Shown piece after piece: positions 1 to 7,284 of a DNA stretch of 7,911 nucleotides. Location of the stretch: contig CASDUB010000045.1 of assembly GCA_949283905.1 (NCBI GenBank), positions 1 to 7,911 on the forward strand. Direction: 5' to 3'. Numbering within the stretch: the first letter of the stretch is position 1; each line of letters opens with the position of its first letter. The notes beneath the pieces were generated by a model. The model ran no database searches. It was given only the letters and a program-made list of their open reading frames with translations, and was not told where the DNA came from. Both the position numbers and the translations under genes were made by a program. The stretch comes from an uncultured Lachnospiraceae bacterium. GTDB taxonomy: Bacteria; Bacillota; Clostridia; Lachnospirales; Lachnospiraceae.

Positions 1-1695
1 AAAGACGCGGCAGGCGCGACGCTTTGTATTCCGACGGCGTTTTATTCTTATAACGGAGAAGCTCTCGATCAGAAGATTCCTCTTCTTCGTTCGATGGATG
101 CTATCGACAGACAGGCCGTGAGGATGCTTCGTATTTTCGGAAATACGACAGTTAAGAAAGTTACGACAAGTATCGGTATTGAACAGGAATATTTCCTTGT
201 AGACGCTAAAAAATTCAAACAGAGAAAAGATCTTGTTTATACCGGACATACTTTGTTCGGCCATATGCCTCCTAAAGGACAGGAAATGGACGATCATTAT
301 TTCGGAATGATTCGTCAGAAGATTGCTTCATTTATGAAAGATGTAAATGTAGAGCTTTGGAAAATGGGCGTTCCTGCGAAAACACAGCATAATGAAGTCG
401 CTCCGGCTCAGCATGAACTGGCTCCTATCTTTGAACAGGCAAATATTGCTATTGATCACAACCAGATCATTATGCATACGCTGCGCCGTACGGCTTCGGC
501 ACACGGAATGAAGTGTATACTTCATGAAAAGCCGTTTTCGGGCGTAAACGGTTCAGGAAAACACAACAACTGGTCCCTTGTTACAGATGAAGGAAAAAAT
601 ATAATCGATCCCGGCAAGACGCCTCATGAGAACAAGCAGTTCTTATTCCTGCTCTCATGTATCGTAAAAGCTGTGGATAAACATGCCGGACTTTTGAGGG
701 AGTCGGCTGCGGATGCAGGCAACGATCTCAGACTCGGAGCTGATGAAGCGCCTCCGGCAATTGTTTCGATATTCCTCGGCGAACAGCTTGAGGATGTGGT
801 TAAACAGCTTATTGAAACCGGAGAAGCTACCCACAGCATCACGGGTGAAGTTCTTCATACCGGAATCAGAAGCCTTCCTGATTTTAACAAGGACGCTACA
901 GACAGAAACAGAACTTCTCCTTTCGCCTTTACGGGAAATAAATTTGAATTCCGTATGGTAGGAGCGAAAAATTCCGTTGCAGGTTCTACAATAGTTTTAA
1001 ATACCATCGTTGCGGAAGCCATCAGCGATGCATGCGATATCATTGAGCAGGCGGAAGATAAAGAAAAGGCGATTCACAACGTAACGGTGCGCAATTTTAT
1101 CGAGCATCAGAGAGTGCTGTTCGCCGGAAACGGATATTCGGAAGAATGGATAGAAGAGGCAAAAAGAAGAGGCCTTCCTAATCTTGAGACAACGGTTGAC
1201 GCTATTCCGGAGCTTACAAAAGAGCAGACGATAAAGATGTACGAAAAATTCGGTGTATTCTCGGAAAACGAACTTCGTGCGAGAGAAGAGATGAAGTACG
1301 AGAATTACAACAAGACACTGAATATAGACGCAAGAGTTATGGTCGATATCGCTGGAAAACACATAATTCCGTCCGTCATCAAATATACAAAGGTACTTGC
1401 TGACGATATAAATTCAATGAAAGCAGCGGGATTTGAAGACACATCTGTTCAGGAGGAGATGCTTGAACGGATCAGCCGTCACCTTAAAGCAGCTTATACG
1501 GCGTTAAAGGAACTTGTAATTGTTGACAAAAAAGCAAATACGATCGAAAACGCCAAAGAGCAGGCGGAATTTTACCGTGATCATGTTGTGCCTCAGATGG
1601 CAGCCTTAAGAAAACCTATCGACAGGCTTGAGATCCTTGTCGACAAAGATTACTGGTCAATGCCTTCTTACGGTGATCTTTTATTTGATGTATGA
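1..1695 (+). CDS. glnN: Glutamine synthetase type III, 5'-truncated by the window edge
   Basis: Makes glutamine from glutamate, ammonia and ATP in the cytoplasm; type III enzymes are large oligomers. The reading frame is already open at base 1 (KDAAGATLCIPTAFYSY), so the Met at 94 is internal, not the start. The 564 residues present, against about 700-730 for the family, imply that roughly 130-165 N-terminal residues lie to the left. Visible landmarks are GIEQEYFLVD (bases 175-204, metal/substrate Glu region), QHNEVAPAQHELAP from about base 388, the ATP-binding signature KPFSGVNGSGKHNNWS (529-576, a full match to the glutamine synthetase pattern), and NRTSPFAFTGNKFEFR around 907-954. The C-terminal third is helix-rich, as in type III enzymes. 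No frameshift is seen. A strong terminator follows directly, so it is probably not co-transcribed with the sugar genes. Family assignment is near certain; the symbol follows usual type III usage. Confidence 0.96.
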   Translation, partial: KDAAGATLCIPTAFYSYNGEALDQKIPLLRSMDAIDRQAVRMLRIFGNTTVKKVTTSIGIEQEYFLVDAKKFKQRKDLVYTGHTLFGHMPPKGQEMDDHYFGMIRQKIASFMKDVNVELWKMGVPAKTQHNEVAPAQHELAPIFEQANIAIDHNQIIMHTLRRTASAHGMKCILHEKPFSGVNGSGKHNNWSLVTDEGKNIIDPGKTPHENKQFLFLLSCIVKAVDKHAGLLRESAADAGNDLRLGADEAPPAIVSIFLGEQLEDVVKQLIETGEATHSITGEVLHTGIRSLPDFNKDATDRNRTSPFAFTGNKFEFRMVGAKNSVAGSTIVLNTIVAEAISDACDIIEQAEDKEKAIHNVTVRNFIEHQRVLFAGNGYSEEWIEEAKRRGLPNLETTVDAIPELTKEQTIKMYEKFGVFSENELRAREEMKYENYNKTLNIDARVMVDIAGKHIIPSVIKYTKVLADDINSMKAAGFEDTSVQEEMLERISRHLKAAYTALKELVIVDKKANTIENAKEQAEFYRDHVVPQMAALRKPIDRLEILVDKDYWSMPSYGDLLFDV

Positions 1696-1698
1696 TTT

Positions 1699-1736
1699 AA
1701 ATAAGGGCAGAGCGTTTATGCTTTGCCCTTATTTTT
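1699..1736 (+). terminator. Intrinsic terminator of the glutamine synthetase gene
   Basis: Arms 1699-1713 and 1720-1734 pair over 15 bp with a single G-U wobble (1710/1723) and a 6-base loop (1714-1719). The stem core is GGGCA/TGCCC, and the right arm runs into TTTTT (1732-1736). The stem begins 4 bases after the TGA stop at 1693-1695. This is the textbook Rho-independent form and marks a transcription boundary before the glycan genes. The left arm begins with AAATAA, so weak activity in the opposite direction is possible, but no opposing gene is present. Confidence 0.93.
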
Positions 1737-1737
1737 C

Positions 1738-1766
1738 TTGAAATTTTAAATGATTTATGAGAGAAT
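1738..1766 (+). promoter_or_regulatory. Possible sigma-A promoter for the aminotransferase operon
   Basis: TTGAAA (1738-1743, 5 of 6 to the -35 consensus) is separated by 17 bases from GAGAAT (1761-1766, 4 of 6 to the -10). A TG at 1758-1759 is placed as in an extended -10 element. Its position fits: straight after the terminator and about 50 bases ahead of the ATG at 1819. The -10 is weak. A TAAAAT at 1786-1791 is an alternative -10 but has no good -35 at the right distance. Confidence 0.4.
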
Positions 1767-1818
1767 TAGCAGTTAGGGAAAAAAGTAAAATATCAACTTT
1801 AATTTAAAGGGGCAAAAA

Positions 1819-2952
1819 ATGATAGATTTTAATAAACCGGCTTATCTGGGAAAAGAAATAGATTATATAAAAGATGCAATTGAAAACAGCAAACTTTGCG
1901 GCGACGGTATCTTTACAAAAAAATGCTCTCAGTGGATGAAGGATGAGCTCAAGACAAAACATTGCCTTCTTACGACTTCATGCACCCATGCGCTTGAGAT
2001 GTCTGCGTATCTTGCGGATATACAGCCGGGAGACGAGGTAATAATGCCGTCGTATACTTTTGTTTCGACTGCTGACGCATTTGTTTTAAGAGGGGCAAAG
2101 ATCGTATTTGTTGACATCAGACCGGATACGATGAACATAGATGAAACAAAGATAGAAGACGCCGTTACGGAAAAAACAAAAGCTATTGTTCCTGTTCATT
2201 ATGCCGGCGTTGCTTGCGAGATGGACACGATTATGGGCATTGCAAAAAAATATGATCTCAAAGTTGTCGAAGACGCGGCTCAGGGCGTTCACGCCTATTA
2301 TAAGGGTAAAGCTCTCGGAACCATCGGTGATTTCGGATGCTTTAGTTTCCATGAGACAAAGAATTATACCATGGGCGAGGGCGGAGCTATTCTTTTTCAG
2401 GACGATAAATATCTTGAAAAAGCAGAGATCTTAAGAGAAAAAGGTACCGACAGGAGTAAATTTTTCAGGGGTCAGATAGATAAATATACATGGGTGGATT
2501 TCGGATCGTCATATCTTCCGAGTGAATTAAACGCGGCGTATCTGTACGCTCAGCTTGAAAACGCGGATGCGATCGATAAAAAGAGAATGTACGTTTGGAA
2601 TTTCTATCATGAAAAACTTGAAGAACTTGCTGACAGAGGGCTTATTGAAAGACCTGTGGTGCCTGATTACGCTGTTCACAATGCCCACATGTATTATATA
2701 AAGGTAAAAGATCTTGACGTCAGAACGAGACTGATAGCACATCTGAAAGAAAATGGAGTATGCGCAGTATTTCACTATATTCCGCTTCATTCCGCTACGG
2801 CAGGAAGAAAGTTCGGACGTTTTCACGGGGAGGATGTATATACGACAAAAGAAAGCGAAAGACTTATAAGACTTCCTATGTTTTACTCGCTTTCTAAGGA
2901 AGAAATGCAGAAAGTAGTGGACGCCATATATTCATTCCCTGATTTTAAATAA
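1819..2952 (+). CDS. WecE/RffA-like PLP-dependent sugar aminotransferase (DegT/DnrJ/EryC1/StrS family)
   Basis: Predicted to convert dTDP-4-keto-6-deoxyglucose to dTDP-4-amino-4,6-dideoxygalactose (dTDP-Fuc4N) with glutamate as amino donor, in the cytoplasm. The 377-residue length is full for the family. Resemblance to enterobacterial WecE is strong as I recall it: KLCGDGIFT (25-33), QPGDEVIMPSYTFVSTA (69-85), VPVHYAGVACEMDTIM (124-139), VVEDAAQG (149-156; Asp152 for the PLP ring nitrogen), FSFHETKNYT (175-184; Lys181 as the Schiff-base lysine), REKGTDRSKFFRGQIDKYTW (206-225), VFHYIPLH (317-324) and GEDVYTTKESERL (337-349). The start has AAAGGGG (1806-1812) 6 bases upstream. It leads a probable operon with two glycosyltransferases. 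No WecD-type acetyltransferase or dTDP-glucose synthesis gene is nearby, so the exact substrate is inferred. A different 4-keto sugar nucleotide is possible; the fold family is not in doubt. Confidence 0.93.
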   Translation: MIDFNKPAYLGKEIDYIKDAIENSKLCGDGIFTKKCSQWMKDELKTKHCLLTTSCTHALEMSAYLADIQPGDEVIMPSYTFVSTADAFVLRGAKIVFVDIRPDTMNIDETKIEDAVTEKTKAIVPVHYAGVACEMDTIMGIAKKYDLKVVEDAAQGVHAYYKGKALGTIGDFGCFSFHETKNYTMGEGGAILFQDDKYLEKAEILREKGTDRSKFFRGQIDKYTWVDFGSSYLPSELNAAYLYAQLENADAIDKKRMYVWNFYHEKLEELADRGLIERPVVPDYAVHNAHMYYIKVKDLDVRTRLIAHLKENGVCAVFHYIPLHSATAGRKFGRFHGEDVYTTKESERLIRLPMFYSLSKEEMQKVVDAIYSFPDFK

Positions 2953-2953
2953 A

Positions 2954-2960
2954 AAGAGGA
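2954..2960 (+). promoter_or_regulatory. Ribosome binding site that fixes a TTG start
   Basis: AAGAGGA lies 7 bases before TTG at 2968-2970. The preceding gene's TAA (2950-2952) is in the same frame, so no upstream start exists. The next in-frame ATG is codon 32 and would cut into the conserved N-terminal extension. The TTG is therefore the best start. Confidence 0.75.
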
Positions 2961-2967
2961 TTCAGTT

Positions 2968-4779
2968 TTGTCTAAATTAGGAAAAATACTTAAGAAGATA
3001 AGACCATATACGATACAAAAGGGGTTCCGATATCTGAAACATTACGGTTTTAAAGAATTTATGATAAGGCTGCGTGAACGTATGGAACCGGAAGAGGTTC
3101 CTTATGGACCGTGGTATGAAAAACATAAAAGAACGGAAGCCGAACTGGAAAAACAGCGAAAAACAAAATTTAAAAAAGACATAAAAATAAGCATTGCAGT
3201 ACCTGTTTTTCATACGGGAGAGCGTTTTCTTCGCGAAATGATAGAGTCGGTACAGAAACAGTCGTATTCCAACTGGGAACTCTGTATAGCGAACGCAAGT
3301 CCGGAAGATGAAAAGATGAACGCCGTAATACGCGAATATTCCGAAAAAGACGGGCGTATAGTTGTTAAGGAACTTGAAAAAAATGAAGGTATCGGTGCAA
3401 ATACGAACCGTGCTTTTGAAAAGGCGACAGGCGACTATATAGGACTTCTCGATCATGACGATCTGCTCGCGCCGGATGCGCTTTTTGAGGTTGCCCGCGC
3501 CGTGCAGGAATATGATTCTGATGTGATCTATACGGATGAAGATAAGGTTTCGGGAAATGAGCTTGAACACTCACAGCCGCATTTTAAACCGGATTTTAAT
3601 ATAGATCTTTTAAGAGCCAACAATTATATCTGTCATTTTCTCGTGGTGAGAAGATCAATAATCAAGGGTGTCGGCGGATTCAGGGCAGGATTTGACGGAG
3701 CCCAGGATCATGATTTTATATTCAGATGCGTTGAAAGTTCAAAAACAATAACGCATATTCCGAGAATCCTGTACCACTGGAGAACTCATCAGGCTTCAAC
3801 GGCGGATAATCCGGCGAGCAAGCTGTACGCTTATGAGGCGGGAGTGCGTGCGGTTGAAGGCAATCTTGAAAGAAGCGGCGAGATCGGTCATGTTGAAATG
3901 ACGAAGGATTACGGATTTTATAAGGTTGTTTACCCGGTTCAGGGAGAACCTCTTGTTTCTATAATAATCCCGAACAAAGATAACATGCCCACCCTTAAGA
4001 CGTGTATAGATTCGATACTGAATATTTCAACATACCGAAATTTTGAGATAATTGTCGTAGAAAACAACAGTGTTTCAAAAGAAATATTTGATTATTATAA
4101 AGAAATCGAAAAAGATGAACGGATCAGAGTGATCACCTGGGATAAGGGATTCAACTATTCGGCGATCAACAATTTTGCGGTTAAACATGCAAAAGGCGAT
4201 TATCTGCTGTTTGTAAATAATGATATAGAAGTCATCACTCCGGGATGGATTGAAGGACTTTTGGGAAACGCGCAGCGAAAAACGGTTGGCGTTGTCGGAT
4301 GCAAGCTGTATTTTCCGGATAAAACAATACAGCATGCCGGCATTATCATCGGTATAGGAGGCATAGCCGGACATGCGTTCTTAAATATGCCGGGAAACAG
4401 AACGGGATATCTTCACAGAGCTTCGACTCAGGTGGATTATTCGGCGGTTACTGCAGCGTGCATGATGATGCCTAAAAAAGTATTTGAAGAGGCCGGAGGC
4501 TTTGAAGAGAAGCTGGCCGTTGCGTTTAACGATGTTGATCTTTGCCTTCGGGTAAGGCAGATGGGTTATCTTGTGGTATATGATGCGTACGTCGAGATGA
4601 CGCACTATGAGTCTAAATCAAGGGGTTCGGAAGATACCGAGGAAAAAGTAAGGAGATTTCAATCGGAGATCGAGTTCATGCGTACCAGATGGATCGATCT
4701 GCTGAAAAAAGGAGATCCTTATTACAATCCGAATCTGACTTTATCAAAATGGAACTTTTCGCTGAAGGCCGGGAAGTAG
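2968..4779 (+). CDS. Two-domain family 2 glycosyltransferase (tandem GT2)
   Basis: Probably adds two sugars, or one repeatedly, to a lipid-linked surface glycan at the inner face of the membrane. It has 603 residues. A basic leader (1-70) with an amphipathic look and no clear membrane helix precedes the first GT-A domain (about 72-300): SIAVPVF (75-81), metal-binding LDHDD (161-165), DEDK (190-193), QDHDF (246-250; likely catalytic acidic site) and YHWR (269-272). The second GT-A domain (about 328-585) has VSIIIPNKDN (330-339), FVNNDIE (415-421), FNDVDLCLR (520-528) and HYESKSRG (546-553). Both domains keep the expected acidic motifs. In both, the residue aligned with the second Asp of the usual VDDGS strand is Asn (N109, N366). 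Tandem GT2 proteins of this layout are common in Firmicute polysaccharide loci. It sits 15 bases after the aminotransferase gene. Donor and acceptor cannot be read from sequence. Confidence 0.9.
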   Translation: MSKLGKILKKIRPYTIQKGFRYLKHYGFKEFMIRLRERMEPEEVPYGPWYEKHKRTEAELEKQRKTKFKKDIKISIAVPVFHTGERFLREMIESVQKQSYSNWELCIANASPEDEKMNAVIREYSEKDGRIVVKELEKNEGIGANTNRAFEKATGDYIGLLDHDDLLAPDALFEVARAVQEYDSDVIYTDEDKVSGNELEHSQPHFKPDFNIDLLRANNYICHFLVVRRSIIKGVGGFRAGFDGAQDHDFIFRCVESSKTITHIPRILYHWRTHQASTADNPASKLYAYEAGVRAVEGNLERSGEIGHVEMTKDYGFYKVVYPVQGEPLVSIIIPNKDNMPTLKTCIDSILNISTYRNFEIIVVENNSVSKEIFDYYKEIEKDERIRVITWDKGFNYSAINNFAVKHAKGDYLLFVNNDIEVITPGWIEGLLGNAQRKTVGVVGCKLYFPDKTIQHAGIIIGIGGIAGHAFLNMPGNRTGYLHRASTQVDYSAVTAACMMMPKKVFEEAGGFEEKLAVAFNDVDLCLRVRQMGYLVVYDAYVEMTHYESKSRGSEDTEEKVRRFQSEIEFMRTRWIDLLKKGDPYYNPNLTLSKWNFSLKAGK

Positions 4780-4785
4780 GAAAAT

Positions 4786-5748
4786 ATGAACAGAGTATCG
4801 GTGATAATACCGAATTATAACGGAAAACATTTTTTAAAGCCGTGTCTTGAGGCGCTCAAAAATCAGAGCATGACGGATTTTGAGATCGTTGTCGTTGATA
4901 ACGGTTCTTCCGACGGAAGCGTTGAGATGATAAAGGATTCATATCCTGAGATAAGGCTGATAGCTTTTGAAGAAAACACGGGATTTTGCAAAGCGGTCAA
5001 CGAAGGCGTAGGGGCTTCTGACTGCGAGTATGTGCTGCTTTTAAATAACGATACGGTGCCTTTTGAAAATTTTGTCGAGGAGCTGTATAAAGCTATTGAT
5101 TCAAAACCTAAAGCCTTTGCCTGCGCTTCGTGCATGCTGACAGTTTCCGATAATACTATTCTTGACGGCGCGGGAGATCTCTATAATGCTCTGGGATGGG
5201 CTTTTGCAAGAGGAAAAGGCAGAAAAGCTTCTGATTTTAACAGAGAACAAAAAGTTTTTTCCGTATGCGCGGGAGCAGCGATCTACAGAAGAAAGCTTTT
5301 TGTGGAACTCGGGATGCTGGATGAAAATCATTTTGCATATCTGGAAGATCTCGATCTGTGCTACAGAGCAAAGATACAAGGATATGAGAACTGGTATATA
5401 CCGTCGGCGAAAGTTGTTCACGTCGGAAGCGGAACTACAGGTTCGGCTTATAATGAATTTAAAGTAAGGCTTTCGTCGAGAAATAATGTATATATCATTT
5501 ACAAAAATATGCCTGCTTTTCAGAGAATCCTGAACGCGCCTTTTTTGGCGGCAGGATTTGCCGTTAAAAGACTTTACTTTAAAAGGAAAGGCTTTGGGGA
5601 AATATATGCGAAGGGCCTTAAAGAGGGGAAGAAGTTCGCCAAAAGCGATGAGGGAAGAAAACGCAGGCAGAAATTCAGACTTAAATATCTGAAAAATTAT
5701 TTTTCCATACAAATTGAATTGTGGATAAATATGTTCAAGCGCAGATAA
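4786..5748 (+). CDS. Family 2 glycosyltransferase, WbbL/rhamnosyltransferase-like
   Basis: Predicted to transfer one sugar from a nucleotide donor to a growing lipid-linked glycan. The single GT-A domain covers about residues 3-235 of 320: VSVIIPNYNG (4-13), VVVDNGSSDGS (35-45), NTGFCKAVNEG (64-74), metal-binding LLNNDT (85-90), CAGAAIYRR (161-169), FAYLEDLDLCYR (183-194; likely base in ELD/EDLD) and VVHVGSGT (210-217). It then has the RNNVYIIYKNMP segment (232-243) seen in WbbL-like enzymes. The C-terminus is very basic and partly hydrophobic (about 250-320), suggesting membrane attachment rather than spanning. The ATG is 6 bases after the previous TAG, with an AGTAGGA (4775-4781) overlapping that stop, which points to translational coupling. 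Rhamnose is the commonest donor in this subgroup, but sugar specificity is unproven. Confidence 0.9.
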   Translation: MNRVSVIIPNYNGKHFLKPCLEALKNQSMTDFEIVVVDNGSSDGSVEMIKDSYPEIRLIAFEENTGFCKAVNEGVGASDCEYVLLLNNDTVPFENFVEELYKAIDSKPKAFACASCMLTVSDNTILDGAGDLYNALGWAFARGKGRKASDFNREQKVFSVCAGAAIYRRKLFVELGMLDENHFAYLEDLDLCYRAKIQGYENWYIPSAKVVHVGSGTTGSAYNEFKVRLSSRNNVYIIYKNMPAFQRILNAPFLAAGFAVKRLYFKRKGFGEIYAKGLKEGKKFAKSDEGRKRRQKFRLKYLKNYFSIQIELWINMFKRR

Positions 5749-5758
5749 TAATCTCGCT
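5738..5758 (+). promoter_or_regulatory. Stem-loop spanning the stop codon of the GT2 gene
   Basis: AGCGcAGAT (5738-5746) pairs with ATCTCGCT (5751-5758): 8 bp with one bulged C (5742) and an AATA loop (5747-5750). The TAA at 5746-5748 is inside it. The T-run needed for an intrinsic terminator is missing. It could protect the 3' end of the upstream message or be chance; function is not shown. Confidence 0.35.
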
Positions 5759-5799
5759 GCCGTTTCGAGACTCTTTAACGTGCTGTCGATACACTGTAC

Positions 5800-5828
5800 T
5801 TGATAAATCATATGCAGTATAGTATAAT
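5800..5828 (+). promoter_or_regulatory. Near-consensus sigma-A promoter for the phosphotransferase-LCP genes
   Basis: TTGATA (5800-5805, 5 of 6) and TATAAT (5823-5828, 6 of 6) are separated by exactly 17 bases. Transcription would start near 5835, giving a leader of about 26 bases before the ATG at 5861. The rest of the 112-base gap (5749-5860) shows only the upstream stem-loop and the downstream AAAGGA ribosome binding site (5849-5854). Confidence 0.82.
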
Positions 5829-5860
5829 TCACGTTTAAGAGTAAAAAGAAAGGATGAAAT

Positions 5861-7261
5861 ATGAGCGAATCACAGATACATCTCAGCAGGGCTCTTATAC
5901 TGGTGGATGCTGTTATTGTTATAGTTTCATATATTTTAGCGTGGTTTATCAGATTCAGAACCGATCTTCTGGGTAAAGTATACGCAGGACTTTCGTTTTC
6001 ATATTATATGCAGGCGCTTATATATATCGTCCCGCTGTTTCTCTTTTTAAATTATATTTTTAATTTATATGTGCCGATGATGACGCAGCGCCGTTATAAA
6101 GAGGCGGGAAACATTATTAAAGCGAATATAGTTGCCGTTTTGATAATGATCGGTTTCCTCTATGTCGCGAAGCAGGAACATTTCGCCCGCAGCATGATAG
6201 TTGCGTTTGTGTTTATAAATATAGTTCTGGACGGCCTTGTCAGAAATATAATAAGAACTATAATGAAAAAGACCGCAAGAAAGAGTGTTAACAGAAAAAA
6301 CATTCTGCTTGTGGGCTACAGCGATTCGGCGGAAGAATTTATCAACAGAGTAAAAGGATTTCCCGAGCTGGGATACGATATCGTCGGAATACTCGACGAT
6401 GTGATTGCGGAAGGAACCCAGTACAGAGGAATACAGGTGATTGGAAGATTATCGGCGCTCAGGGACATACTTCCCGCCAACAATGTCGACGAAATAGCAA
6501 TCACGCTTTCTCTTGATCAGTTTTATAAACTTAAATCAATAGTTACGGAATGTGAAAAATCAGGTGTTCATACAAAATTCATACCTGACTATTATAATGT
6601 AATTTCGACAAAGCCGCATACGGAAGATATGCTCGGACTTCCTGTTGTAAATATCAGATACGTTCCGCTCAGCAATTTCTTTTATGCGACTGTCAAGAGG
6701 ATCGGAGATATTGTCGGTTCTCTGATATGCCTTGTTATCTTTTCGCCTGTAATGCTTTTTGCGGCTATCGGAGTAAAGGCAACTTCACCGGGACCGCTTA
6801 TATTTAAACAGGTAAGGGTGGGCCTTCATAATAAGAATTTTGAAATGTATAAGTTCAGATCCATGAAGGTTCAGGATGAAAAAACAGAGAAAAAGGGCTG
6901 GACTACGAAAGACGACCCGAGAGTTACAAAATTCGGAAAGTTTATCAGAAAAACAAGTATAGATGAGCTCCCGCAGCTTGTAAATGTTTTAAAGGGTGAC
7001 ATGTCACTTGTGGGTCCGAGGCCTGAAAGACCGCAGTTCGTTGAAAAATTCCGTGAAGAGATACCTCGATACATGATCAAGCATCAGGTAAGACCGGGTA
7101 TCACGGGATGGGCTCAGGTAAACGGATTCAGGGGAGATACGTCTATCAAAAGAAGAATCGACTGTGATCTTTATTATATAGAAAACTGGTCCATAGGACT
7201 TGACATAAAAATCTTGTTTCTAACAATTTTTAAGGGGTTTGTTAATAAGAACGCTTATTAA
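5861..7261 (+). CDS. Undecaprenyl-phosphate hexose-1-phosphate transferase (WcaJ/CpsE-like polyprenyl glycosylphosphotransferase)
   Basis: Starts a lipid-linked glycan by moving a hexose-1-phosphate, probably Glc-1-P, from a UDP-sugar to undecaprenyl phosphate in the membrane. The 466 residues are full length. Four N-terminal hydrophobic helices lie at about 11-31, 50-70, 86-103 and 111-130. A Rossmann-like domain follows, from NILLVGYSDSAEEF (147-160) to about 240. The catalytic bacterial sugar transferase domain is 276-466: KRIGDIVGS (279-287), a membrane-inserted helix with a Ser-Pro at 295-296, SPGPLIFKQVRVG (309-321), EMYKFRSM (328-335), SIDELPQL (366-373; Asp368-Glu369 is the expected catalytic pair), SLVGPRPERPQF (382-393) and RPGITGWAQVNG (411-422). 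The C-terminal FKGFVNKNAY is typical of the WcaJ-type subfamily. AAAGGA ends 6 bases before the ATG. It has its own promoter and is followed by an LCP gene. Sugar identity is inferred from family only. Confidence 0.94.
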   Translation: MSESQIHLSRALILVDAVIVIVSYILAWFIRFRTDLLGKVYAGLSFSYYMQALIYIVPLFLFLNYIFNLYVPMMTQRRYKEAGNIIKANIVAVLIMIGFLYVAKQEHFARSMIVAFVFINIVLDGLVRNIIRTIMKKTARKSVNRKNILLVGYSDSAEEFINRVKGFPELGYDIVGILDDVIAEGTQYRGIQVIGRLSALRDILPANNVDEIAITLSLDQFYKLKSIVTECEKSGVHTKFIPDYYNVISTKPHTEDMLGLPVVNIRYVPLSNFFYATVKRIGDIVGSLICLVIFSPVMLFAAIGVKATSPGPLIFKQVRVGLHNKNFEMYKFRSMKVQDEKTEKKGWTTKDDPRVTKFGKFIRKTSIDELPQLVNVLKGDMSLVGPRPERPQFVEKFREEIPRYMIKHQVRPGITGWAQVNGFRGDTSIKRRIDCDLYYIENWSIGLDIKILFLTIFKGFVNKNAY

Positions 7262-7263
7262 CA
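7240..7263 (+). promoter_or_regulatory. Perfect stem-loop over the phosphotransferase stop codon
   Basis: TGTTAATAAG (7240-7249) and CTTATTAACA (7254-7263) are perfect reverse complements, giving 10 bp with a 4-base AACG loop. The arms contain the last codons and the TAA stop (7259-7261), and the right arm ends 7 bases before the TAGGAG site (7271-7276) of the next gene. No T-run follows, so it is not an intrinsic terminator. A role in message stability or in setting expression of the downstream gene is possible but not shown. Confidence 0.5.
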
Positions 7264-7284
7264 TAAAAAATAGGAGCTTAAATT

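Noticed and set aside
94..96. ATG at 94 as the start of the glutamine synthetase
   Set aside because: The frame is open and conserved back to base 1 with family-typical residues, and the protein would be far too short. The true start is left of the window.
1696..1818. Possible riboswitch or small RNA in the leader of the aminotransferase operon
   Set aside because: After the terminator only about 80 bases remain, with no further stem of note and no conserved motif that I recognise.
2977..3570. 197-codon open frame on the - strand
   Set aside because: It lies wholly opposite conserved GT2 motifs, its product is rich in Phe, Ile, Tyr and Arg with no recognisable domain, and there is no convincing ribosome binding site. 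It is an antisense shadow.
5162..5467. 101-codon + strand open frame inside the GT2 gene
   Set aside because: It is an out-of-frame reading of the well-conserved GT2 coding sequence without domain resemblance.
5801..5810. TGATAAATCA, a short inverted repeat over the -35, and a 9-of-10 match to its reverse complement at 1751-1760 near the other promoter
   Set aside because: The half-sites are only 4 bases and AT-rich; such matches are expected by chance in AT-rich promoter regions. No regulator gene is nearby.
5101..5832. 243-codon open frame on the - strand reaching into the intergenic gap
   Set aside because: Almost all of it is antisense to the conserved GT2 gene, its start region overlaps the strong + strand promoter, and the product resembles no family I know.
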